Counted from the first letter of the stretch, positions 6,059 to 12,081 are shown. The stretch: 14,335 nt of DNA from an uncultured Clostridia bacterium (GCA_937894515.1 CALCRH010000186.1:1-14335), one strand, 5' to 3'. Program-made: numbers and translations. The notes: generated from the sequence alone by a model not told the origin.

Positions 6059-6090
6059 CAAAACCCCGCAACTTTCGCTGCGAGGTTTTG
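6059..6090 (-). terminator. Terminator of the tRNA-Ser pair
   Basis: A 12-bp stem CAAAACCTCGCA / TGCGGGGTTTTG on the minus strand (one G-U pair) is followed by AACTTTTTATC. It lies just after the CCA end of tRNA-Ser(GCU). Confidence 0.8.
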
Positions 6091-6092
6091 AA

Positions 6093-6186
6093 TGGCGCAG
6101 AAGGAGGGATTTGAACCCTCGCGGCGCTTTTTACACACCCTACTCCCTTAGCAGGGGAGCCCCTTCGGCCACTTGGGTACTTCTGC
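6093..6186 (-). tRNA. tRNA-Ser(GCU), CCA encoded
   Basis: The acceptor stem GCAGAAG / CTTCTGC, discriminator G and encoded CCA (6093-6095) frame a 91-nt body. The anticodon GCT lies at 6150-6152 in the loop CTGCTAA. A long variable arm, typical of class II tRNAs, and a T-loop GGTTCAAATCC are present. It reads AGC/AGU codons. It follows tRNA-Ser(UGA) by 25 bp and probably shares its promoter. Confidence 0.95.
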
Positions 6187-6211
6187 GTACAGCCGACAGT
6201 TGATTTTGAAT

Positions 6212-6299
6212 TGGCGGAGAGAGTGGGATTCGAACCCACGGATGCTTTCACATCGCCGGTTTTCAAGACCGGTGCTTTCGACCACTCAGCCATCTCTCC
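6212..6299 (-). tRNA. tRNA-Ser(UGA), CCA encoded
   Basis: The acceptor stem GGAGAGA / TCTCTCC, discriminator G and CCA (6212-6214) frame an 85-nt body. Anticodon TGA is at 6263-6265 within CTTGAAA. The long variable arm and T-loop GGTTCGAATCC support serine identity. It reads UCA and, by wobble, other UCN codons. Confidence 0.95.
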
Positions 6300-6337
6300 G
6301 GATAGGTACGACCTACACACTCTCAAACGCGAATAAC

Positions 6338-6367
6338 ATGTTACCACATTACCAAGTGGTTTGTCAA
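6338..6367 (-). promoter_or_regulatory. Promoter of the tRNA-Ser pair
   Basis: On the minus strand TTGACA (6367-6362), an 18-bp spacer and TAACAT (6343-6338) lie about 38 bp upstream of tRNA-Ser(UGA). Confidence 0.6.
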
Positions 6368-6397
6368 CTAAAAGCATGTGTAAATAATTAAAAAAAT

Positions 6398-6423
6398 TTG
6401 CAAAATGGTCTTGCAAAATGGAG
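6398..6423. repeat. Tandem 13-bp repeat in the tRNA-Pro promoter
   Basis: TTGCAAAATGG occurs twice with a 13-bp period (from 6398 and from 6411). The second copy contains the -35 box TTGCAA. Confidence 0.7.
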
Positions 6424-6439
6424 AAAACTATGGTATTGT
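6411..6439 (+). promoter_or_regulatory. Probable promoter of tRNA-Pro
   Basis: TTGCAA (6411-6416), a 17-bp spacer and TATTGT (6434-6439) lie about 32 bp upstream of the tRNA. The -10 match is moderate. Confidence 0.5.
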
Positions 6440-6471
6440 TATCAAGCTGACTTGTTCAGCCAAATCAATAT

Positions 6472-6548
6472 CCGGGTGTGGCGAAGTTTGGTATCGCGCT
6501 TGAATGGGGTTCAAGAGGCCTCGAGTTCGAATCTCGACACTCGGACCA
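6472..6548 (+). tRNA. tRNA-Pro(GGG), CCA encoded
   Basis: The acceptor stem CCGGGTG pairs with CACTCGG (one G-U pair), followed by discriminator A and CCA (6546-6548). The anticodon stem CTTGA / TCAAG encloses the loop ATGGGGT, with anticodon GGG at 6506-6508. The T-arm is CGAGTTCGAATCTCG. It reads CCC codons. A terminator follows immediately. Confidence 0.95.
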
Positions 6549-6596
6549 AAAAGTGATGTAATTCCTACAAAATAGTAGAAATTACATCACTTTTAT
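6549..6596 (+). terminator. Terminator of tRNA-Pro
   Basis: AAAAGTGATGTAATT pairs perfectly with AATTACATCACTTTT; CTAC/GTAG extends the stem inward after one mismatch. It starts right after the CCA and ends in a T-rich run. Confidence 0.85.
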
Positions 6597-6609
6597 TTTA
6601 TAAACTTTT

Positions 6610-6644
6610 GGGAGAAAACATCTCCCGTTGTGCATTATTGCACA
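6610..6644. other. Two small hairpins in a gene-free stretch
   Basis: GGGAGA-AAACA-TCTCCC (6610-6626) and TGTGCA-TTAT-TGCACA (6629-6644) lie side by side, and TTGCAC recurs at about 6650. Between tRNA-Pro and the endolysin (6549-6817) I see no gene, only these and two larger terminators. Confidence 0.45.
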
Positions 6645-6706
6645 TCTATTGCACCTCTCAAAAACTGTCGTTTTTCGATGATAACAGGGCTCGCCGGCCA
6701 AAGTGG

Positions 6707-6745
6707 AAAAAAGATGTGGTCCCAATCTGGGACCACATCTTTTTT
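6707..6745. terminator. Strong bidirectional terminator after the lysis cassette
   Basis: A perfect 17-bp stem AAAAAAGATGTGGTCCC / GGGACCACATCTTTTTT with a 5-base loop. The T run follows the stem on either strand; its main client is the minus-strand endolysin ending at 6818. Confidence 0.9.
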
Positions 6746-6817
6746 CTTCTTCCCGCCGCACCTACATCCATACACCGCGAATAATCGTAGTTTTTCGGCT
6801 TGGTAGGAACTTTGCAA

Positions 6818-7750
6818 TTATTTTACCAGCACACCCCACGTCTGCTTTCCGCACACGCCGTCCTTGCCGATACCTGCCTTGACCTGTACCGTGCGTACCG
6901 CCTGCGCCGTACCGTTTCCAAATGCACCGTCTACAAAGGCCGCCGTGTAGCCGTTGCAAACCAACAGGCATTGGAGCAGCTTCACAAACTTGCCGCTGCT
7001 GCCGCTTCGCAGTGTGGGCAGAGCGTTAAGGGTCTTGCTGCCTGCCACACCGTCCACGTCCTTGCCCGCAAAGCCCAGCTCGATCTGCAGGGCGGCAACG
7101 ATAGCCTTTTTTGTCAGCTTGCCGTAGCCGCCGTCCACGTCCAGCCCTGCGGTGTAGTTGTCATTCAGCCACTCCTGCACCTCACTCACGCTGTCGATGC
7201 GTCCATCGGTCACGGGCTTGTCCGGCAAAGCCTTGCCGTTCTCGTTGTACTTCCGCGCGTCAATCGCCCAGAAATACTTTGCCTGTGCCCGGAACAGCGC
7301 CGGATCACCGTTGAGCCGTGCCTCTGCGGTGCTGGCAGGATCGTTGATGTGGATCTTGTTATCCGCCCACCACGCCAGCACAAAGTGACCGCCGCTGGTC
7401 CACAGTCCCTTGCCCATCAGGGCGATGACGTAGTAGCCCTCTTTCAGCAGCTTTACCGCCTCGTCATAGCCGCCGCTAAGCTGTCGGCAGGGAATACCGT
7501 AAGCCGCCATCTGCGGGGCGAAATAGGCGTAGTATGTACCCTGATTGAGTGCCTTGTAGCCGTGTGCCATAGACCAGTCGCAGCAGGTCTTGGGTGTCAC
7601 GGTTTTATCCTTCAGCGTGGAGATCACCATGGCCGCGCAGGTGGGACCGCACCCGGCAGAGCCGACAGTGGAGCTTTCCCCACTGACGCGATACGGCTCA
7701 TTTTTCCACCGAGTGTCGGTCTGCTTGTAATCAACCGGCTGCCTGTTCAT
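6818..7750 (-). CDS. Phage-type endolysin: C39-like cysteine peptidase with two peptidoglycan-binding domains
   Basis: The 310-aa protein should cleave peptide cross-links in peptidoglycan at the end of a phage cycle. Residues 5-165 are a papain-fold C39-like peptidase. The nucleophile is Cys34 in SAGCGPTCAAM, the base His122 in SGGHFVLAWW, and the third residue is probably Asn136 or Asp137 in HINDPAS. Two PG_binding_1 repeats follow, about residues 188-240 (VQEWLNDNY, LDVDGGYGKLTKKAI) and 250-310 (FVDGAFGNGTAQAV, GKQTWGVL). No signal peptide is present, consistent with holin-dependent export. Its ATG overlaps the holin stop codon (ATGA), so the two are translationally coupled. The gene appears intact although the rest of the phage is missing. 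A host-derived cell-wall peptidase is the alternative, but the holin partner argues for a phage origin. Confidence 0.9.
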   Translation of the reverse strand: MNRQPVDYKQTDTRWKNEPYRVSGESSTVGSAGCGPTCAAMVISTLKDKTVTPKTCCDWSMAHGYKALNQGTYYAYFAPQMAAYGIPCRQLSGGYDEAVKLLKEGYYVIALMGKGLWTSGGHFVLAWWADNKIHINDPASTAEARLNGDPALFRAQAKYFWAIDARKYNENGKALPDKPVTDGRIDSVSEVQEWLNDNYTAGLDVDGGYGKLTKKAIVAALQIELGFAGKDVDGVAGSKTLNALPTLRSGSSGKFVKLLQCLLVCNGYTAAFVDGAFGNGTAQAVRTVQVKAGIGKDGVCGKQTWGVLVK

Positions 7751-8046
7751 GCCGCCACGCTCTCATTCAGCTCCAGCACTGCGGACTCAATAGCGGCGTC
7801 AAGCTCTGCCTCGTCCAGCGTGTAGCCGTGGGACAGCAAAAACTCCTTGACGTACTGCTTCTTTGCTCTGCCCATGCCGGTGCCCTTGTAGATCATTTCG
7901 GCGGCCTGTACGCCGATTTTGACCCACTTGAGCAGCTGGGCGAAGCCCTGTGCGTCCATCTTCTGACGGATCGCGGGGATTACAAAGGTGGTGAGGATTG
8001 CAGCTGTCAGCGCGATCAGCGCGGATAGAATATCGGTAATGTTCAT
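7747..8046 (-). CDS. Phage holin, LLH family
   Basis: The 99-aa protein has one N-terminal membrane helix (ILSALIALTAAILTTFVIPA, about residues 6-25). An amphipathic cytoplasmic part follows: AQLLKWVKIGVQAAEMIYKG, then KKQYVKEFLLSHGYTLDEAELDAAIESAVLELN. That pattern is the LLH holin family of Gram-positive phages. Holins accumulate in the membrane and open it at a set time so that the endolysin can reach the wall. AAAGGAG lies close upstream of the ATG at 8046. The stop overlaps the endolysin start. A very short ORF and a membrane protein lie directly upstream in the same direction. Confidence 0.88.
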   Translation of the reverse strand: MNITDILSALIALTAAILTTFVIPAIRQKMDAQGFAQLLKWVKIGVQAAEMIYKGTGMGRAKKQYVKEFLLSHGYTLDEAELDAAIESAVLELNESVAA

Positions 8047-8091
8047 GCTTTTTCTCCTTTTCGTTTTTTGAAACTGTTTTTTCGATGCTTG

Positions 8092-8148
8092 TCAGTACAA
8101 AATTACCGGATATAAAGCCTGGCTAAAGTTCTCAACCTTGCGCCTCAT
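8092..8148 (-). CDS. Possible 18-aa coupled ORF upstream of the holin
   Basis: The ORF encodes MRRKVENFSQALYPVILY. Its ATG overlaps the stop of the upstream 101-aa gene (ATGA), and GGAGG sits about eight bases before it, within the end of that gene. The product is basic with a hydrophobic C-terminus. I recognise no family. The ribosome binding site and stop-start overlap are the only support for translation. Confidence 0.35.
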   Translation of the reverse strand: MRRKVENFSQALYPVILY

Positions 8149-8450
8149 GGTACCACCTCCCATTCGCTGATTTCCCGTTCAATTTTGTCGATGAAGCTGT
8201 TGCCGTCCAGCTCCTTGTAAGCCTTGTAGCAGTAGAGGAAATTCTCAAATTCATACTGCCGAATGGTGCGTTCCTCCCGATGCTTGTAGTAGGTGTGCAG
8301 CATGGTAGCACGCAGTAAACACCGCTGGCCGTCCCGCAGATCCCTTGCCCCTGTCAGCTTGTCCCGCAGCGGTCGCACCAGAAGCGTGATGGCTGCAGCC
8401 ATACCGGTGATAGCGCTGGTGATTTGTACCAAGGTTACGATTGCGCCCAT
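8145..8450 (-). CDS. Small phage membrane protein of the lysis region, function unknown
   Basis: The 101-aa product has a single N-terminal membrane helix (IVTLVQITSAITGMAAAITLLV, split about residues 3-24). A soluble helical domain follows, with LRATMLHTYYKHREERTIRQ, YEFENFLYCYKAYKEL and GNSFIDKIEREISEW. I recall proteins of this plan encoded just before the holin in phages of gut Clostridia, so it belongs with the lysis genes and may be an accessory holin-like or antiholin-like protein; that role is inferred only from position and topology. AAAGGAG lies six bases before the ATG. The gene overlaps short ORFs at both ends, which suggests a tightly coupled phage transcript. Confidence 0.72.
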   Translation of the reverse strand: MGAIVTLVQITSAITGMAAAITLLVRPLRDKLTGARDLRDGQRCLLRATMLHTYYKHREERTIRQYEFENFLYCYKAYKELDGNSFIDKIEREISEWEVVP

Positions 8451-8524
8451 GTGCGACTCCTTTCATACCATTGAAATCGGTACATCCGCAGTTTCAAAAG
8501 CGTGTCAAAAAATTTTTGCTTCAT
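8435..8524 (-). CDS. Possible 29-aa ORF at the head of the lysis cassette
   Basis: The ORF starts MKQKFFDTLLKLRMYRFQWY and ends at TAA 8435-8437, overlapping the start of the 101-aa gene. GGAAAGG lies eight bases before its ATG. The product is short and strongly basic/aromatic. Small XkdX-like proteins often occupy this place between tail and lysis genes in phages, but the sequence is too short for me to assign it. Confidence 0.35.
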   Translation of the reverse strand: MKQKFFDTLLKLRMYRFQWYERSRTWAQS

Positions 8525-8625
8525 TTCTGTTACCTTTCCGGACTGTTTTTATCAACAGCGTGACAAGGGGATTGTTGCTTGGCCTCATGCAACGACTGAC
8601 GATTTCCTGCCAACTGAGCTGAAGC

Positions 8626-8659
8626 AAGCGCCCTGATACATAGTTGTATCAGGGCGCTT
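8626..8659. repeat. Perfect 15-bp inverted repeat (hairpin 1 of 3)
   Basis: AAGCGCCCTGATACA pairs with TGTATCAGGGCGCTT across a TAGT loop. An outer AGCTGAAGC (8617-8625) can also pair with the end of the right arm, giving a slipped alternative. No T tract follows on either strand. Confidence 0.75.
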
Positions 8660-8669
8660 CAGCTTGTCA

Positions 8670-8697
8670 AAAAAGTCTGCCTTAAGGCAGACTTTTT
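8670..8697. terminator. Bidirectional terminator-like hairpin (2 of 3)
   Basis: AAAAAGTCTGCC-TTAA-GGCAGACTTTTT is fully palindromic, and GTC/GAC extends it outward after one mismatch. The T run is suitable in both directions. Confidence 0.75.
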
Positions 8698-8701
8698 CGA
8701 C

Positions 8702-8733
8702 AAAACGGGACCACCGAAAGGCGGTCCCGTTTT
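8702..8733 (-). terminator. Terminator of the alarmone synthetase gene (hairpin 3 of 3)
   Basis: AAAACGGGACC pairs with GGTCCCGTTTT, with CC/GG inside the loop closing on GAAA. It lies nine bases after the stop codon of the minus-strand synthetase. Confidence 0.8.
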
Positions 8734-8742
8734 ATTCCGTTT

Positions 8743-9429
8743 TTATTCGCAATATTCGGCGTCGTTGCCCTGATAGATGTTCTGCATTTCTCTGTCGATT
8801 TCCAGGATGGCATCAGAACACAGCCGCAGTCGCCGGGCATCGCCTTCGCCCCACTGCCGCTCCGATTTATAGCGCAGCTCGTGTTCCAGACTGGCCCACA
8901 TATCCATGGCAATGGTACGCAGCTGTATTTCCACCGGCAGCTTCAGCGTGCCCTCTGAAATCACAAACGGCACTTCCACGATCAGGTGCAGACTGCGATA
9001 GCCGGTTTCTTTCGGCTGTTTGATGTAGTCCACCTCCCGCAGAACGCGAAAGCTTTCGTTGCGGGTCAGCAGACTGCGCAGATAGTAAATATCATCCAAA
9101 TAATTGCAGATCACGCGGATACCGGCCACGTCCTGAATGTGAGCGTAAATATTGTCAATACTGATCGCATGCCCCCGCCGTTTCAGCTTATCCACAATGC
9201 TGTCCAGGGTTTTAATGCGGTATTCGATGTGATGAATGGGGGAGTGGTCATATAGACCGGCAAATTCTTCGTCCAAAATTTCCATCTGCGTTACCGCCAC
9301 CTTCAGCGCGCTGCGGTAGAGATGGTTGACACGTACCATGCCCTGAGCCAGCTCCTGCTGCTCCGGGGGCAGATTTTCTGCCAGCGGGATATCCTGAAAA
9401 CGGATGCTTCCGCTTTTTTCGACCATCAT
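8743..9429 (-). CDS. Small alarmone synthetase, GTP pyrophosphokinase (RelQ/YjbM type)
   Basis: It transfers pyrophosphate from ATP to GDP or GTP to make (p)ppGpp, the stringent-response alarmone. The 228-aa product consists of a RelA/SpoT synthetase domain alone, without hydrolase or TGS/ACT regulatory domains, as in the RelQ and RelP families. Visible motifs are the ATP-binding helix YRIKTLDSIVDKLKRRG (about residues 71-87), DVAGIRVICNYLDDIYYL (about 103-120), the nucleotide-binding GYRSLHLIVEVP (about 152-163) and EIQLRTIAMDMWASLEHELR (about 175-194). The frame extends upstream to 9621, but I start at ATG 9429 because AAAGGAGG lies eight bases before it; a second ATG follows directly. It has its own promoter and terminator and is therefore monocistronic. 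It lies next to the phage remnant but looks like a normal chromosomal gene. Confidence 0.93.
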   Translation of the reverse strand: MMVEKSGSIRFQDIPLAENLPPEQQELAQGMVRVNHLYRSALKVAVTQMEILDEEFAGLYDHSPIHHIEYRIKTLDSIVDKLKRRGHAISIDNIYAHIQDVAGIRVICNYLDDIYYLRSLLTRNESFRVLREVDYIKQPKETGYRSLHLIVEVPFVISEGTLKLPVEIQLRTIAMDMWASLEHELRYKSERQWGEGDARRLRLCSDAILEIDREMQNIYQGNDAEYCE

Positions 9430-9460
9430 GGACACGTCCTCCTTTTCTGGGGCTGTACGT

Positions 9461-9490
9461 ATTATACTATGGAGTGTTGACGAAAAGCAA
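9461..9490 (-). promoter_or_regulatory. Promoter of the alarmone synthetase gene
   Basis: On the minus strand TTGCTT (9490-9485), an 18-bp spacer and TATAAT (9466-9461) lie about 32 bp upstream of the ATG. Confidence 0.6.
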
Positions 9491-9574
9491 GGATAGAATA
9501 AAGTTGCCCGGCAAGGGGAAATTATTATAGAAGGGAGGATTGAAAAAATAATCCCACAAATTTGGATTTTTTCC

Positions 9575-9602
9575 TTGACAAAGCGAGCGGATTTGATATA
9601 AT
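9575..9602 (+). promoter_or_regulatory. Promoter of tRNA-Ser(GGA)
   Basis: TTGACA (9575-9580), a 16-bp spacer and TATAAT (9597-9602) lie 34 bp before the tRNA. A small hairpin TGTGCTG-CA-CAGCACA (9612-9627) sits in the precursor leader. Confidence 0.8.
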
Positions 9603-9636
9603 GATTTCCGCTGTGCTGCACAGCACAACTGAATAT

Positions 9637-9728
9637 GCAGTGGTATCGAAGTGGTCATAACGAGCACGACTGGAAATCGTGTTGGCGTCAAAAGCGCCAC
9701 GAGGGTTCAAATCCCTCCCACTGCGCCA
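9637..9728 (+). tRNA. tRNA-Ser(GGA), CCA encoded
   Basis: The acceptor stem GCAGTGG / CCACTGC, discriminator G and CCA (9726-9728) frame an 89-nt body. The anticodon stem CACGA / TCGTG encloses CTGGAAA, with GGA at 9672-9674. The long variable arm and T-loop GGTTCAAATCC are typical of serine tRNAs. It reads UCC/UCU codons. Its last 18 bases are repeated at 9868-9885. Confidence 0.95.
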
Positions 9729-9885
9729 ACGGAAAAGCCAACCCGAATGGGTTGGCTTTTTCATTCCACATGGCAAAGGGATTTGAAGTCGGACTCCAAA
9801 AACACAAGCCAGCGGCTTAGTGTTTTTGGGAGCAACAGTCCGGTGGACTGTTGCGTTCGTCCGTGGAAAATCCCTCCCACTGCGC
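9709..9885. mobile_element. tRNA 3'-end duplication flanking a palindromic insert (possible att-bounded remnant)
   Basis: The 18-bp AAATCCCTCCCACTGCGC occurs at 9709-9726 (the tRNA-Ser 3' end) and again exactly at 9868-9885, 159 bp downstream. Between them, besides the tRNA terminator, are two further inverted repeats: a long imperfect hairpin at 9794-9832 (CTCCAAAAACAC with GTGTTTTTGGGAG, inner AAGCC/GGCTT) and the perfect GCAACAGTCC-GGT-GGACTGTTGC at 9832-9854. Duplicated tRNA 3' ends are the usual footprint of tyrosine-recombinase integration. No integrase is present, so this would be a collapsed element or a short dispersed repeat that captured tRNA sequence. Confidence 0.55.
9733..9761 (+). 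terminator. Terminator of tRNA-Ser(GGA)
   Basis: AAAAGCCAACCC / GGGTTGGCTTTT with a GAAT loop, followed by a further T. Confidence 0.85.
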
Positions 9886-9945
9886 TAAAAACTTAAACGC
9901 AAAACGAGATCACAAATAAAAATTGGCATAATAGATAAAAATTCC

Positions 9946-9974
9946 TGTACAATAAGGATTATTTTTTGTATAAT
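9946..9974 (+). promoter_or_regulatory. Promoter region of the OYE-aconitase X operon
   Basis: A consensus TATAAT lies at 9969-9974. No good -35 sits at 17 bp (TGTACA at 9946-9951), which suggests an activator-dependent or regulated promoter. CCTGTAC occurs at 9944-9950 and again at 9978-9984, bracketing the -10, and could be a regulator half-site. AAAGGA precedes the first ATG. Confidence 0.5.
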
Positions 9975-10007
9975 AGACCTGTACTTATATAGAAAGGACG
10001 GAAAACT

Positions 10008-12062
10008 ATGAATTCTGCCTACGAACCTCTGTTTACCCCATGGAAAATCGGCAATGTGGAGATCAAAAACCGTATTGTGATGACCAGCATGGGCGGCACC
10101 TCGATCTTCGGTTGGATGGAGCCCAACCATTTCGACAAGGAGGCTGCCAACTTCCTGTTGGAGCGTGCCAAGGAAAATGCCGGCCTGATCCTGCCCGGTA
10201 TTGCGCCCATCCGTGATATTATTCTGGGCAAATGGCTCTATCAGGGCAAGGGCAAGTTCAAAGAGCTGAAAGAATTTATGGACGAGTTCCATAAGACCGG
10301 CTGCAAGCTCTTCATTCAGCTGACCGCCGGTTTCGGCCGCTCTCTTGCCATCAATGACATTATGATCAAGGCGCTGAAAAAGCCTGCGCTGGGTGCGTTG
10401 ATGAAGCCGGTACTGGACGTCAGCTATCTGACTGCTTCTGCCAGTGCCACCCCCAACCGCTGGGAGGATTCCTGCATCTCCCGTCCTCTGACCAAAAAAG
10501 AGATCGATGAGATGGTGGAGGCCTTTGCCAAGACCGCCAAGCTGTGCATGGATGCCGGCGTGGACGGCGTGGAGATCCATGCGGTGCATGAGGGCTATCT
10601 GTTGGATCAGTTCACCATGAAATACACCAACCAGCGCACCGATGAATACGGCGGCAGCTTTGAAAACCGCTATCGCTTCCCGGTAGAGATCGTCAAGGCC
10701 ATTAAGGAGCGCTGCGGCAAGGATTTCCCCGTCTCTCTGCGTTACAGCGTGGTGTCCAAGACCAAGGGCTTCGGCAAGGGCGCTCTGCCCGGCGAAGACT
10801 ATGTGGAAGTGGGCCGCGATATGGAAGAGAGCGAGCGCGCTGCCAAGTATCTGCAGGATGCAGGTTATGATATGCTCAACTGTGACAACGGCACCTATGA
10901 TGCCTGGTACTGGGCACATCCCGCCCCCTATATGCCCCGGAACTGCAATCTGGAAGAAGTCAAGCATATCAAGAAGTTCGTGGATATTCCCGTGGTCTGC
11001 GCCGGCCGTATGGAGCCGGAAGTAGGCGCTGCGGCCATTGCCGCCGGCGAGATAGACGCCATGGGTGTTGCCCGTCAGTTTCTGTGCGATCCCGCCTGGA
11101 TCACCAAGCTGATGAACGATGACAAGGACTCCATCCGCCCCTGCATCTGCTGCCACAATGCCTGCTTCAACATGGCACACTATAACGGCGTGGGAAACGA
11201 TCAGGATTTGTCGGATAATGCCGGTATGGCACGCTGTGCCCTGAACCCCCAGACCATGCAGTCCAAGAAATACCGCATCATCAAGACCGCCAGCCCCAAA
11301 AATGTGGCCATCATCGGCGGCGGTATCGGCGGTATGGAGGCAGCTCGCGTGCTGACTCTGCGGGGCCATAAGGCCGCCATCTATGAAAAGACCGACCATC
11401 TGGGCGGTGTGTTTATCGCCGCGGCGGCGCCTGAGTTCAAGGAAAAGGACCGCGAGCTGATCCGCTGGTACGAAAAGGAAATGCGCGATCTGGGCATTGA
11501 GATCCATTTCAACACCGAGGTCACCGATCCGGCCACTCTGGGTGCCGATGCAGTCATCGTAGCCACCGGTGCCAAGGCTCGCACTCTGAAGGTCCCCGGT
11601 GCCGAAAAGGCCATCGAGGCCTGCGATTACCTGCTGGACCGCAAACCGGTGGGCGACAAGGTCATCATCATCGGCGGCGGCCTCACCGGCTGCGAGATGG
11701 CGCTGGATCTGCACCGCAAGGGTAAGACCCCTGTCATCGTGGAGATGAAGAACGACCTGATCGCGGTCAAGGGTGTCTGCCTGGCCAACTCCTCTTACCT
11801 GCGTGATTACTTCGCCCTGCACAATGTGGAAGTCCACCTGGAGACCTCTCTCAATGAGATCACCGATAAGGGCGTTGTGGTCAAGGACAAGGACGGTAAG
11901 GTCTTTGAAATCCAGGGCGATACCGTAGTTCTCAGCGTGGGTTACATTCCGCAGCCGGCTGCCGCAGCCTCCAAGACCACCTATCTGGTGGGCGACTGCA
12001 ACGGCATCGGCAATCTGCGTACGGTCATCTGGCGTGCCTGGGATGTGGCCATGAGCATTTAA
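10008..12062 (+). CDS. Old Yellow Enzyme/2,4-dienoyl-CoA reductase-type Fe-S flavoprotein (BaiCD/FadH-like)
   Basis: The 684-aa protein has the three-part plan of FadH, BaiCD, BaiH and trimethylamine dehydrogenase. An FMN-binding TIM barrel (about residues 1-370) contains EIHAVHEGYLLDQF (from Glu189) and the strongly conserved NQRTDEYGGSFENRYRF. A 4Fe-4S site is formed by Cys379, Cys382, Cys386 and Cys410 (CICCHNAC, later ARCALNP). A C-terminal FAD/NAD(P)H module has two dinucleotide folds, GGGIGG at 437-442 and GGGLTGC at 556-562. Such enzymes pass electrons from NAD(P)H through FAD and Fe-S to FMN, and reduce C=C bonds conjugated to a carbonyl, or run in reverse. The extra Glu in HAVHEGYLL compared with FadH-type HGAHGYLL recalls the bile-acid enzymes, but no other bai genes are present. 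The gene is first in an operon with both aconitase X subunits, 19 bp ahead of the large one. The substrate is unknown. Confidence 0.9.
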   Translation: MNSAYEPLFTPWKIGNVEIKNRIVMTSMGGTSIFGWMEPNHFDKEAANFLLERAKENAGLILPGIAPIRDIILGKWLYQGKGKFKELKEFMDEFHKTGCKLFIQLTAGFGRSLAINDIMIKALKKPALGALMKPVLDVSYLTASASATPNRWEDSCISRPLTKKEIDEMVEAFAKTAKLCMDAGVDGVEIHAVHEGYLLDQFTMKYTNQRTDEYGGSFENRYRFPVEIVKAIKERCGKDFPVSLRYSVVSKTKGFGKGALPGEDYVEVGRDMEESERAAKYLQDAGYDMLNCDNGTYDAWYWAHPAPYMPRNCNLEEVKHIKKFVDIPVVCAGRMEPEVGAAAIAAGEIDAMGVARQFLCDPAWITKLMNDDKDSIRPCICCHNACFNMAHYNGVGNDQDLSDNAGMARCALNPQTMQSKKYRIIKTASPKNVAIIGGGIGGMEAARVLTLRGHKAAIYEKTDHLGGVFIAAAAPEFKEKDRELIRWYEKEMRDLGIEIHFNTEVTDPATLGADAVIVATGAKARTLKVPGAEKAIEACDYLLDRKPVGDKVIIIGGGLTGCEMALDLHRKGKTPVIVEMKNDLIAVKGVCLANSSYLRDYFALHNVEVHLETSLNEITDKGVVVKDKDGKVFEIQGDTVVLSVGYIPQPAAAASKTTYLVGDCNGIGNLRTVIWRAWDVAMSI

Positions 12063-12081
12063 GAAAGGAGTTTTTGGCAGC

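Noticed and set aside
5979..6416. A 145-codon minus-strand frame across the two tRNA-Ser genes
   Set aside because: It is a translation of tRNA genes, recognisable by the class II tRNA structure beneath it.
6635..6817. A 60-codon minus-strand frame after the endolysin
   Set aside because: It reads through the strong 17-bp terminator and has no ribosome binding site.
6800..7825. A 341-codon plus-strand frame opposite the endolysin
   Set aside because: The minus strand carries a complete peptidase with two peptidoglycan-binding repeats coupled to a holin. The plus frame has no motif.
6472..8524. Prophage att site formed by the tRNA-Pro 3' end
   Set aside because: I looked for a second copy of the tRNA-Pro 3' end (ATCTCGACACTCGGACCA) beyond the lysis cassette and saw none in the window.
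9525..9896. Short frames on both strands across tRNA-Ser(GGA) and the palindromic insert
   Set aside because: They are translated from tRNA and inverted-repeat DNA; the apparent protein similarity to such ORFs elsewhere would reflect repeat copies, not genes.
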